64,000 nt of DNA from JALZKA01 sp963715405 (GTDB lineage Bacteria; Actinomycetota; Thermoleophilia; Solirubrobacterales; 70-9), in NCBI GenBank assembly GCA_963715405.1, contig OY970239.1, positions 2,232,001-2,296,000 of the forward strand, in the 5' to 3' direction. This document shows, in pieces, positions 7,862 through 15,957 of the stretch. The translations under genes were made by a program, and so were the position numbers. The notes below the pieces were generated by a model. It worked only from the letters and a program-made list of their open reading frames with translations, was not told the DNA's origin and did no database searches. Numbering within the stretch: position 1 is the stretch's first letter; each line of letters opens with the position of its first letter.

Positions 7862-8747
7862 GCGCCGCCTCGAACCTTCCGTCACGACGACGCTCGCCTG
7901 CGGCGAGGATCGACTCCAGCTGAGCGAGGTTGTTAAACGTTCCTTTGGCTAGCACTGTTCCCTGCGGGTCAAGTGCCACAGCGTACGGACTTCCGGGGAC
8001 GTCGAGCGCCACCCACGCATCGCTTTGGTCCACCTCGTCGAAACGAGCCACGGCAACGGCCGGATGTGCGGCGATCGAATCGATCGCTGGCCGCATCGCC
8101 TCGCAGATGTGACAACCAGCCGAGGTGAAGACCGCGAGCCCGAGCTCCGTTTGCTCGATGCCTTCGATCTCGCTCGAGATCTCCGTGCGCGACCCGACCT
8201 CGGGCCCTTCGTGCGGGATCTCGAGAGCCGAGGCGGGGCCGACCCGCATCCGCAGGAGCCCCACCTCGCGGGCAAGAGCGAGCGTCATCGCAGCGAGCGC
8301 AGCCGATGCCCCGAGCGAGCCGATGAGTCCAAGGCCGAGCCACTCGTCCGTGGTGAGGTCTTCAGAAGGAAGCGCCGCCACGGCCAGAAAACCGGCGGCG
8401 AGCGCAAAGTTGCGGACGACCCCACCCCAACCGATCGTGGAGCGGGCGCCGAAGCAGCCGCAGGGCTGGCCGGCCTTGCCGCGCGAAATCGCCCCTGCCA
8501 TTACGAGGGCGAACATCACCATGAGCGCCGCCCCGAGGATCGCCGCCTCGGTCGAGCCGGCCAAAAGCCCGGCCGCGAGTCCAAGCTCGATCGCGATCAA
8601 GGACCAGAAGCCAATCGCTCGCGCCACCCGGCTCTCAAAGCCGAATCCCGCCAGCGCTTCTCGCCCCGCGGACGGGTTTGCGAGCTTGGCGAGGGCGGCG
8701 CCCGCGAGGACGCCTGCCAAAACCAGACGGACCCCCATCTCCACCAT
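7854..8747 (-). CDS. MauE/DoxX-type membrane protein fused to a thioredoxin-like domain
   Basis: A 297-residue fusion. Residues 1-150 form four TM segments with the MauE signature AKLANPSAGREAL and GKAGQPCGCFGA, containing a Cys pair. From about residue 190 a thioredoxin-like domain follows, with LAVFTSAGCHICEAMRPAID carrying the redox motif CHIC and a cis-Pro segment VPGSPYAVALD. In classic mau operons these jobs are done by MauE and MauD, needed for disulfide formation in the light chain. Start ATG 8747; it lies 29 bases after the nadA stop and overlaps the MauA-like gene, so a single transcript is likely. Confidence 0.85.
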   Translation of the reverse strand: MVEMGVRLVLAGVLAGAALAKLANPSAGREALAGFGFESRVARAIGFWSLIAIELGLAAGLLAGSTEAAILGAALMVMFALVMAGAISRGKAGQPCGCFGARSTIGWGGVVRNFALAAGFLAVAALPSEDLTTDEWLGLGLIGSLGASAALAAMTLALAREVGLLRMRVGPASALEIPHEGPEVGSRTEISSEIEGIEQTELGLAVFTSAGCHICEAMRPAIDSIAAHPAVAVARFDEVDQSDAWVALDVPGSPYAVALDPQGTVLAKGTFNNLAQLESILAAGERRRDGRFEAAHV

Positions 8748-8776
8748 GCCGAAAAGCTAGCGAACGCCGGGCGCCG

Positions 8777-9811
8777 TCAGCCGATGGAGACCATGCGGTC
8801 GATCGGGACTTTCGCCTTCTCGGCGATTTCGGGCGCGACCTTCACCTCGTACTTCATATCCCTGAGCGAGTCGCGGAGCTTCGGCAAAGTGATCATCTTC
8901 ATGTACTTGCAGAAGGCCATCCGGTTTGCCTCCACGAGGTTCGCCTGGGGCGCGGCCTGCTGGAGCGGGTAGAGCATCCCGTTCTCGGTCGCGACGATGA
9001 AGTCGCCGTCCGGGTTCGCCTCAACATGGGCGAGCATCCCCGACGTGGAGAGCATGTGGACGCCTTCGGAGTCAATGTCGCCGGAAGCGACGTACTCCAT
9101 CGCCTGGGTTGAGCAGCCGCACTCGGGGTGGATCAGGAACTCGGCCCCGGGGTTCTCGGCCCGGGTGCGCTTGATGTCATGGGGACGGATGCCCGCGTGA
9201 ACGTGGCACTCCCCGTCCCAAACGTGGAAGCGGGCGTAGCGCTCGGGGTCCTCGGTGAGCCCAGTCTCGCGGGCGACGAACGAGCCAAGCCACATATCGG
9301 GGCCGAAGAGGATCTCCTGTGACGGGCCGTGCTTGGCCCAGATGTGCTCGACGACCTTGACGGCGTTCGACGAAGTGCAGCAATAGTCGGTGAGTGCCTT
9401 GACCTCGGCTGACGTGTTCACGTACATGACGACGAGCGCGTCCGGGTGCTCCGCCTTCCATGCCGCGAGCTGATCCGCGTTGATCGAATCCGAGAGGGAG
9501 CAGCCCGCGCCGAGATCCGGGATCAGCACGGTCTTTTCCGGTGAGAGGATCGAAGCGGTCTCGGCCATGAAGTGGACGCCGCAGAACGCGATCACGCCGG
9601 CCTCCGCGGCCGCGGCCTCGCGCGAGAGCTGTAGCGAGTCCCCCGTGAAGTCGGCCACGTCCTGAAGCTCGGAGAGCTGGTAGTTGTGCGCCAGGATCAC
9701 GGCGTTTCGCTCCCCGGCGAGCTCCCGCACCTCGTTGGACAACGAGGTGATCTCCTCGGGATCGAGGTGAAGTTCTGCGGTTGGGTCAACGGTCGGCAGC
9801 TCGAGTGCCAT
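8777..9811 (-). CDS. nadA: Quinolinate synthase A
   Basis: 4Fe-4S enzyme that condenses iminoaspartate with dihydroxyacetone phosphate to quinolinate in de novo NAD synthesis. The 344-residue product shows AHNYQ near residue 42, IAFCGVHFMAETA, TDYCCTSSNAVKV, HPECGCSTQAMEY and AFCKYMKMITL; the cluster ligands of the family are found within these Cys segments. AAGGACACGAA precedes ATG 9811. nadC is on the same strand at 13.0-13.9 kb but separated by other genes, and no nadB is in the window. Confidence 0.96.
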   Translation of the reverse strand: MALELPTVDPTAELHLDPEEITSLSNEVRELAGERNAVILAHNYQLSELQDVADFTGDSLQLSREAAAAEAGVIAFCGVHFMAETASILSPEKTVLIPDLGAGCSLSDSINADQLAAWKAEHPDALVVMYVNTSAEVKALTDYCCTSSNAVKVVEHIWAKHGPSQEILFGPDMWLGSFVARETGLTEDPERYARFHVWDGECHVHAGIRPHDIKRTRAENPGAEFLIHPECGCSTQAMEYVASGDIDSEGVHMLSTSGMLAHVEANPDGDFIVATENGMLYPLQQAAPQANLVEANRMAFCKYMKMITLPKLRDSLRDMKYEVKVAPEIAEKAKVPIDRMVSIG

Positions 9812-9877
9812 TTCGTGTCCTTCCGACGATGTTCGCTTGCCCGTGGGCTGAGCGAATGACTACCTACAGTTTAGACA

Positions 9878-10738
9878 GTGCCCGAGCTCCCCGAAGTCGA
9901 GATCACCGCGCGCCGAATCGGCTCTGCGCTGGCCGGCGGCGAGGTCGAGTCCGCGCTCTCGCCCGGCATCGTCGCGCTGAAGACCTTCGACCCGCCCCTG
10001 TCGGCCCTTACCGGCATGAAGGTCTCCGGCACCACGCGTTACGGCAAGATGCCCGTCGTCCAATTTGAGGGCGGTGCGGAAGGACGTCTGGACTTCCTTG
10101 TCCATCTGATGTCGGCCGGGCGCCTCCAGGTCTTCGACAAGCGAGCCTCGCTGCGTGATCGCGCCTCGCGAGTGCTTATCCGCTTCACGGACGGCCGCGA
10201 GCTGCGGCTTCGCGAGTTCGGGACGAAGCAACGAGCGTGGGCGAAGCTCCTTCACGAGGGCGAGGCCGAACACGACGAGATGGTCTCGACCCTCGGTCCC
10301 GAGGCGTGGCCCGCCCCGCCCCTGCCCGAGCTGGCGAAGGCACTCGACCAGCCGCGGCTTCTCCATCCGCTGTTAAGAGACCAGCGCGCGATCGCGGGGA
10401 TCGGGCGCCAGTGGGCCGACGAGATCCTCTGGGAGGCCAAGCTCTCGCCCTTCAAGCGGGGTGCCGACCTCTCTGAAGGCGACGTCGCAGCCATCTACGA
10501 CGGCCTCTCCGTGCTGGGGCGCGCGATCGACCATTACGAGGAAGTCATCGGCTCCGAGCTCCCGAACAAGATGCCGCTCCCGCTCAAGGTTCACAAGCAA
10601 GAGGGCAAGCCCTGTGAGCGTTGCGGCGCTCCCATCGAGACCGTCTTCTATTCGGAACATCAGGTCAACTACTGCCCCGAAGAGCAGACCGGCGGCAAGG
10701 TGATGAAGGACCGCCGCCTCTCGCGGCTGCTCAAGTAA
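9878..10738 (+). CDS. Formamidopyrimidine-DNA glycosylase family protein
   Basis: Base excision repair glycosylase/AP lyase of the Fpg/Nei family. It begins with PELPEVE (GTG start), which supplies the catalytic N-terminal Pro and Glu, and has the H2TH segment GIGRQWADEILWEAKLSP. The zinc finger is odd: CERC is present, but the second half reads YCPEEQTGG where the family normally has YCPxCQ, so the fourth zinc ligand is Glu, and the usual Arg of the finger is not obvious. The fold may bind zinc poorly or belong to a zincless-type subgroup. It is divergent from nadA with 66 bases between starts and convergent with the Cys-rich gene at 10760. Confidence 0.9.
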   Translation: MPELPEVEITARRIGSALAGGEVESALSPGIVALKTFDPPLSALTGMKVSGTTRYGKMPVVQFEGGAEGRLDFLVHLMSAGRLQVFDKRASLRDRASRVLIRFTDGRELRLREFGTKQRAWAKLLHEGEAEHDEMVSTLGPEAWPAPPLPELAKALDQPRLLHPLLRDQRAIAGIGRQWADEILWEAKLSPFKRGADLSEGDVAAIYDGLSVLGRAIDHYEEVIGSELPNKMPLPLKVHKQEGKPCERCGAPIETVFYSEHQVNYCPEEQTGGKVMKDRRLSRLLK

Positions 10739-10759
10739 CGATTGGGCGCCGGCGCCGCG

Positions 10760-11878
10760 TCAGTCGCGCTCGTAAACGGTCGCGTTAAGGCCGCGATCGT
10801 CCTTGAAGCGAATCTGGTCGCCGGGATCTGAGGACTGCTGCTTGTTGTTCGTCCGGACGACGAGGTTGAGGAAGAGCGGCACCGGATTCCCCCCCTGTGC
10901 TGAATCCCCGTGCATCGTGAGGACACCGGTTCGGAACACCGGGCACGGCGTCTGGGACTGCGTGCAGTTCGTTCCCGCGGTCTCGGTGAGCTCGCCGCCG
11001 AGGTTCGTGATTCGCTTGACGAACTTCCCGCCGTGGATCTTGTTCGGCTTTTCGGCGAGGACGATCTCGCTGCCGACGAGCGCCGCGTACGAGAGGTGCG
11101 AAACCTCGGCGTGGATGTCGGCCCACCCCTCGATCACGTCTCCTTCCTCCAGCCGGTTGAGGCGAAGCGAGATGATCACCCGCCTCTTTAGGTCGGGGGG
11201 CACGCTCTTGTCCTGAAGCTTGGCGTGGCGCGATTTGGCCTCCGGCTCGCCGCGGAGCCTGATCGCGTTGATTCTGCCCTTGTCGCCCGAGAGCGTCCCG
11301 TCCTCCTGCTGTCCGCCGATGATCAGCACGTCGCCCGAGCCGGCCTTCGAGTTGTAGGAACGCGCCAGTACCTCGACCCTGCAACCGCCCCCCGCGCAAT
11401 TCAGCTGCTGCGCGGCGCCGGTGGCGTTCAAGCCGTGGAAGGGGATGATGCAGTGGTGCTGGCGGTCGTTCGGCTTCTGCTGGCACCTTGAGGTATCCGA
11501 CGCAAGCGTGACGTCTCGCCCTCCGGAGGCGAGCACGACCTTGGTGTCTACGCGTGGGTCGTAGGTGTAGGGCTTGCCCGTGCAGCGCGAAGCTGAGTGG
11601 GTGCAATCCGTGGTAACGCCGAGCTCCGCGGAGACCCGGAGCTTGTCTCCCTCGATGAAGGACGGCACCCTCGACTTCTTCAGCTCCATCACTCGGGTCC
11701 ACCCCTTCGGCTTGCCCTTGATCTCGATCTTGCTCACCAGCTCCGAGTGATTGCCCGTGCTCGCCGCCTTGACGTCGACGTCCTCTCCAGCCGCGCCTGC
11801 CATGGCGCCTCCGCCCAGAAGAGCGGCGAGCGCGACGAACCAGGCGACTCGCCCCTGGGCGCTTCTCCGCGTCCTCAT
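10760..11878 (-). CDS. Secreted Cys-rich protein, paralogue 2, function unknown
   Basis: A 372-residue exported protein with signal peptide (hydrophobic to about residue 29, AGAAGED). It shares a chain of motifs with the gene just upstream at 11875-12978: LRVSAEL.VTTDCTH, RC.GKPY.Y.P, a QQKPNDRQHHC segment, LNC...C, YAALVGSEIVL and GTNCTQSQTPCPVF.RTG. About ten cysteines suggest a disulfide-stabilised extracellular beta-rich protein. The start overlaps the upstream paralogue's stop by four bases (ATGA), so the two are coupled and probably made in similar amounts. I do not recognise the family. Confidence 0.82.
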   Translation of the reverse strand: MRTRRSAQGRVAWFVALAALLGGGAMAGAAGEDVDVKAASTGNHSELVSKIEIKGKPKGWTRVMELKKSRVPSFIEGDKLRVSAELGVTTDCTHSASRCTGKPYTYDPRVDTKVVLASGGRDVTLASDTSRCQQKPNDRQHHCIIPFHGLNATGAAQQLNCAGGGCRVEVLARSYNSKAGSGDVLIIGGQQEDGTLSGDKGRINAIRLRGEPEAKSRHAKLQDKSVPPDLKRRVIISLRLNRLEEGDVIEGWADIHAEVSHLSYAALVGSEIVLAEKPNKIHGGKFVKRITNLGGELTETAGTNCTQSQTPCPVFRTGVLTMHGDSAQGGNPVPLFLNLVVRTNNKQQSSDPGDQIRFKDDRGLNATVYERD

Positions 11879-12978
11879 TGTTCTGAGAAGCGGCGCACCT
11901 TGAGACCGCCCTTGTTGATGAGCTTGACCATGTCGCCGGGCCGGGAATCAGAGCCCTTTGCCGTCGACCTCGAGATGACGTTCACGTAGAGCGGAACCGG
12001 CTCGCCGCCCTTCATGGCATCCTCGCGCATCTCGACGATGCCGGTGCGGACGATCGGACACGGGCTTTGCGACGGGGTGCAGTTCGTGCCCGATATCTCC
12101 GTGATCTCGCCGTCGAGGCTCGCGATGCGGTCGACGAGATCCCTTCCCTTCGTTTTTTTGCGACCCTCGGTCAGGACGATCTGGGTGCCGACGAGCGCGG
12201 GGTAATCGAGATGCGCGGTGCTTGCACGGGCGTCGACCGACGCCTCTAGAACTTCCCCCTGCTTCAGCGCGTTCACCTTCTGGCTATAGAGAACCACCTT
12301 CCTCAGGGCGGGCGGGAACCCCCTTTTGACGGGCTTCGACTCGAGCGGCTCGGGAAGCTGCCCTGCGGGCCGGACCCGGATCACGTTCAGCCGCGCCTTG
12401 TCCTGAATGATCCTGCCGTTCGGCTTGTTGCTTCCGATGATCACGCGCTCGCCTCCGTCGGCCTGTGAGCTGAAAGCGCGCACCTGCACCCTGAGCGAGC
12501 ATTTTTGGGTCTCACAATCGAGTCGGTTGGCCTCTTCACCCGCATCGACGCCGACGAAAGCGATCTGGCAATGGTGCTGGCGCTCATCGGGCTTTTGGCG
12601 ACACCGGCGCCGGTCGGAGGCAAGGCTGATCTCGTCGCGGCCCGAGTCCAGGACCAGGAAGGTGTCGATGGTCGGGTTGAACTCGTAGGGGTCTCCGGCG
12701 CATCGAGCTGATCGATGCGTGCAGTCGGTGGTCACAAGGAGCTCTGCCGATACGCGGAGCCGGTCGTCTCGCATGATGTCGGGCATGTCTTCGCCCTTGA
12801 GCTTCAGCGCGGTCTTCGTCTTCCCCGCCCTCCGCTCAATCGGGATCGACTCGATCAGCTCCGAGTTGTCTCCGGTCGTCTTCGCGTTCACGTCGACCTT
12901 CCCGCGGAGCCCCCATGCAGCCGAGCTCGCGAGAAGGATCAGCAACGCCGCCGCGCCTACAATCCTGCCTGCCATCAC
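11875..12978 (-). CDS. Secreted Cys-rich protein, paralogue 1, function unknown
   Basis: A 367-residue exported protein with signal peptide (AALLILLASSAAWG near residues 9-22). It is clearly homologous over its whole length to the next gene: VDVNAKTTGDNSEL, LRVSAELLVTTDCTH, RRCRQKPDERQHHC, YPALVGTQIVL and GTNCTPSQSPCPIVRTG are matched there. GTG 12978 and ATG 12975 are both possible starts; AAGG seven bases upstream slightly favours GTG. It follows nadC by 59 bases on the same strand. No enzymatic motif is visible; a structural or binding role outside the cell is a guess. Confidence 0.82.
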   Translation of the reverse strand: MMAGRIVGAAALLILLASSAAWGLRGKVDVNAKTTGDNSELIESIPIERRAGKTKTALKLKGEDMPDIMRDDRLRVSAELLVTTDCTHRSARCAGDPYEFNPTIDTFLVLDSGRDEISLASDRRRCRQKPDERQHHCQIAFVGVDAGEEANRLDCETQKCSLRVQVRAFSSQADGGERVIIGSNKPNGRIIQDKARLNVIRVRPAGQLPEPLESKPVKRGFPPALRKVVLYSQKVNALKQGEVLEASVDARASTAHLDYPALVGTQIVLTEGRKKTKGRDLVDRIASLDGEITEISGTNCTPSQSPCPIVRTGIVEMREDAMKGGEPVPLYVNVISRSTAKGSDSRPGDMVKLINKGGLKVRRFSEQ

Positions 12979-13037
12979 GCACTACCTTACCGACGCTTCC
13001 CCGGCTATACGCCACCTCGGGCCTCCGGGTGCGGCGA

Positions 13038-13877
13038 TCAAGCCGGGTCGAGCAGCAGGCTCAGGTCGAGTACAGGCGCCGAGTGCGTGATCGCGCCGAT
13101 CGAGATGAAGTCGACGCCTGTCGCAGCGATCTCGGGCACCGTTTGAAGCGAGACGCCGCCCGACGCTTCGAGCGTTGCGCTACTGCCTGATGCATCCCGG
13201 GCCGCGACCGCCGCGCGAAGGCCGCCGATCGTCATGTTGTCGAGCAGGACCCTGTCCGCGCCGGCGTCGAGCGCTGCCTTGACCTCTTCGGAGTTTCTGG
13301 CTTCGACCTGAACCGGGATGCCGGGCTCGGTCGCCCGTGCTCGTGCCACGGCCTCGGCGACGCCGCCGGCCAGATCGGAATGGTTCTCCTTGATCAGGAT
13401 CGCGTCGTAGAGGCCCATGCGGTGGTTGCGGCCACCGCCTGCAGCGACCGCGGCCTTCTCGAGAACGCGGAGGCCCGGCGTCGTCTTTCTCGTGTCAAGG
13501 ATCTCCGCTTCAGCCCGCGCGGCCTCGACGAACTGCGCGGTCAGCGTCGCGATGCCCGAGAGGTGCCCGAGGAAGTTGAGCGCTGTCCTTTCACCCGTCA
13601 GGATCGCCCGGGCGGGGCCGGACACGCGAGCGATATCGCGCGGTACCTCGTCGCTCCAGACCCCTTCGCCAACAAGCGATTCGAACCGGTCGGCTCCGGC
13701 CTGCTCGAACGTCTCGGCCGCGGCGCCGAAGCCCGAGATGACGCCCGGCCCCTTCTGGACGATGCGCGCCGACGCACGAACATCGGCCGCCACGACGGCC
13801 TCGGCGGTGATGTCGCCCGCGCCTCCGAGGTCTTCCGTAAGCGCACGCGCGACGAGCTCTGAGAGGGACTCAGTCAC
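13038..13877 (-). CDS. nadC: Nicotinate-nucleotide pyrophosphorylase (carboxylating)
   Basis: Quinolinate phosphoribosyltransferase, the step after NadA in NAD synthesis. Visible are EDLGGAGDITAEAV near the start, NFLGHLSGIATLT, LDTRKTTPGLRVLEK with the phosphate-binding Arg/Lys, GGGRNHRMGLYDAILIKENH, VQVEARN, DRVLLDNMT and EASGGVSL. I use GTG 13877 (279 residues, normal for the family); the frame is open further upstream but would then run through the FIST gene. The GTG lies inside the FIST stop region with an eight-base overlap, so the genes are coupled. Confidence 0.95.
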   Translation of the reverse strand: MTESLSELVARALTEDLGGAGDITAEAVVAADVRASARIVQKGPGVISGFGAAAETFEQAGADRFESLVGEGVWSDEVPRDIARVSGPARAILTGERTALNFLGHLSGIATLTAQFVEAARAEAEILDTRKTTPGLRVLEKAAVAAGGGRNHRMGLYDAILIKENHSDLAGGVAEAVARARATEPGIPVQVEARNSEEVKAALDAGADRVLLDNMTIGGLRAAVAARDASGSSATLEASGGVSLQTVPEIAATGVDFISIGAITHSAPVLDLSLLLDPA

Positions 13878-15033
13878 GAGGGAAAACCGCCATCGTGGCG
13901 GTGAAGCCGTGGAGGAAGTTGCGCCCGCCAACCGGGCCGATTTCCCCCGCGGCAAAGAAACCGGCCGCCGGTCCGCCGAGGACGTCGGCGAGCATCTCGG
14001 CGTCGTGGCCTGGAGCGGCGAACATGCGCGAGCCTCGCCCGTTGCACGAAAAGACGAGCGACCCCGCGGCGCTGGCGTCGCCGAGCGCCAGCGCCCGGGT
14101 CAAGAGCGCTTCGCGGAGGTCGTCGGACGCCGACCCCGCATCCCGAACGTGCGCGCGAACCGTCTGCCCGACCCGCATCAGGTTCGCGATTGCGACCGCG
14201 CCCGTCGCCGGATCCACGCCGGCGATCGGCCGCACCAGAAAGTCGCCGCGTTCGTACTCCGGCTGATTTTCGTCGATCACGATGCCGAGCAGCAGGCCCT
14301 CTGCGGCGAGGCGCTGCTCTTTGGGATCGAGGTCTTCGATGACCTCCCGAAGGCGCTCGAGCGCGGGCTTCGACGCCAGCTCGTTGACCACGTTCCCCTC
14401 TGCCGCGGTGACCGTCATCTCCGGGCCGACTGGCACGGCTCCCTGGGAGACGCATGGCAAGACCTCGACACCGCCGAGCGAGCACGCCACCGCACCCCCG
14501 TCGAGGATCTCGTTGCCGAAAAAGAGACAAGCGGAGCCTTCGACTGCGGCGCTCGCGAGACCGCCGATGACCGTCATCGCGGGACGCGCCTCGTTTAGGT
14601 GCGCAAGCAAGGCATCCGCTGAGAACGAGGCCGGGTCAGCCAATACGATCATCGCGTCGCCCAGGTCCGCGGGATCGTCGGGAAGCCCACCGAGGCCGAC
14701 GCCACCGTCGACCGGAACGCTGGTTAACGCCATCGGCTCGACTCGCGCCCCGGGGGCCGATAGCGCCCAGATCGCAGCGCCCGGCCCGTCCTCGAGCTCC
14801 CTTCCTGCCCCGATCACCCCATTCGCCCCGCAGCCGATTAGCGCGGCCGGAGCCAGGCATGAGTGGACGATCTTGAGAAGCTCAGGAGCGTGTTGGAGGT
14901 GGTCGGCGCCGGCGAAGAGGAGGCAGAGGTCGCACTCTCCCTCGAGCCCGGCGCCGGCGTCCTCGGCGGCAGCCTCGAACGCCGCCTGGGTGTCGGGATC
15001 GTCCGAGAGGCCGACTGAGACCGATACGGGCAT
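13870..15033 (-). CDS. FIST N/FIST C domain signalling protein
   Basis: A 387-residue soluble protein. The N-terminal FIST half shows DLCLLFAGADHLQHAPELL and IGCGANGVIGAGRE; the C-terminal half shows RGDFLVRPIAGVDPATGAV, LVFSCNGRGSRMF and GGPAAGFFAAGEIGPVGGRNFLHG, all typical of FIST domains, which are thought to sense small molecules such as amino acids. It lies 15 bases after the DUF5995 stop and overlaps nadC. No output domain is attached. Confidence 0.9.
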   Translation of the reverse strand: MPVSVSVGLSDDPDTQAAFEAAAEDAGAGLEGECDLCLLFAGADHLQHAPELLKIVHSCLAPAALIGCGANGVIGAGRELEDGPGAAIWALSAPGARVEPMALTSVPVDGGVGLGGLPDDPADLGDAMIVLADPASFSADALLAHLNEARPAMTVIGGLASAAVEGSACLFFGNEILDGGAVACSLGGVEVLPCVSQGAVPVGPEMTVTAAEGNVVNELASKPALERLREVIEDLDPKEQRLAAEGLLLGIVIDENQPEYERGDFLVRPIAGVDPATGAVAIANLMRVGQTVRAHVRDAGSASDDLREALLTRALALGDASAAGSLVFSCNGRGSRMFAAPGHDAEMLADVLGGPAAGFFAAGEIGPVGGRNFLHGFTATMAVFPRD

Positions 15034-15048
15034 GCGCCCACGCTAGCG

Positions 15049-15957
15049 CTAGTTGTGAGCGTGGCAGAACGCGTCGCGCGTCTCGCGCGTTCCCGGCAGG
15101 CCGCCCGCTGAGATCAGCTCGGCCCAGAGCGCCGAGGTCTCGCGAATCGAGCTCACGACCTCGCGGCGCTCGGCTGGGGTCTCGGCGTTCAAGAGCCGCT
15201 CGCCGTTTCGCCACGCGCCCTCGCGCCACGCCTTGATCATCTCGATCACGCCGATCTCCTCGATCGGCACAGCCAAGTCGAAGGTCTCAAAGCTCGGGTC
15301 GTAGTGCGCGGCGATGTACTTCTCGATCGGGTCGAAGACGCGAGCGTTGATCGCGTTAACCGCGTCGTGGTCCGGTTTGTGCGAGGAGCCGTCGCGGGCC
15401 CGGAGGCCCATCTTCTCGTAGACGAACGGCAGGTCGTGCTGGACGTGCGCGTTCGAGAACATCAGGACGTCCTGCCCCGCGTTCGCATCGCCGGCGTCGG
15501 CTGAGCGGAAGGTGAGGCGCCACGCTTTCGCGACCTGGCGCCCCGCCGCGTCGTCGGCGAACGCCTCGGCGTACATGTTCGAGAAGTCCGTGATCACGTA
15601 GGTCATCCATCGGCGGTCCTTGACGAGGCCCGGGCGCTCCGTCGCGAGGTCGTCGCGGAGCCCCTTCGTGATCTGGAGGTAGCTGTACGAGATGACGGCG
15701 CGGTGGTCGCAGGTTTCGTGAAAGCCGCGCCACTGCTCGCGAAGCCTTCCGACGAGGCCCCTTACGCACTTGACGGTCGCCTTGCGGCAATGGGGCACGG
15801 GCCCGGGTTGCACCTCGGTGGTCGTCGGCAGCGGAGGCAAGAGCTGCGGCCACTTGATCGGATCATCCCCTAGTCCCTGACCCGAGGCGCCGGAGGCCAC
15901 CAGGGTTGACGCGAGCACGGCGCCTGCGAGCGCTACTCGTCTAGTTCCTCGCCGCAT
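15049..15957 (-). CDS. DUF5995 family exported protein
   Basis: A 302-residue protein with a signal peptide (VALAGAVLASTLVASGASG, about residues 8-26). The body contains ADFSNMYAEAF-like TDFSNMYAEAFADD and a long helical stretch with NAHVQHDLPFVYEKMG, HKPDHDAVN and IEMIKAWREGAWRNGERLL. The His/Asp pattern is what I remember for DUF5995, a family common in actinobacteria and of unknown activity. The start overlaps the end of prfB by 17 bases. Confidence 0.85.
   Translation of the reverse strand: MRRGTRRVALAGAVLASTLVASGASGQGLGDDPIKWPQLLPPLPTTTEVQPGPVPHCRKATVKCVRGLVGRLREQWRGFHETCDHRAVISYSYLQITKGLRDDLATERPGLVKDRRWMTYVITDFSNMYAEAFADDAAGRQVAKAWRLTFRSADAGDANAGQDVLMFSNAHVQHDLPFVYEKMGLRARDGSSHKPDHDAVNAINARVFDPIEKYIAAHYDPSFETFDLAVPIEEIGVIEMIKAWREGAWRNGERLLNAETPAERREVVSSIRETSALWAELISAGGLPGTRETRDAFCHAHN

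Noticed and set aside
8025..8972. 315-codon plus-strand frame opposite the MauE-thioredoxin fusion and nadA
   Set aside because: Antisense to two well-supported genes; composition is Arg/Glu-rich shadow.
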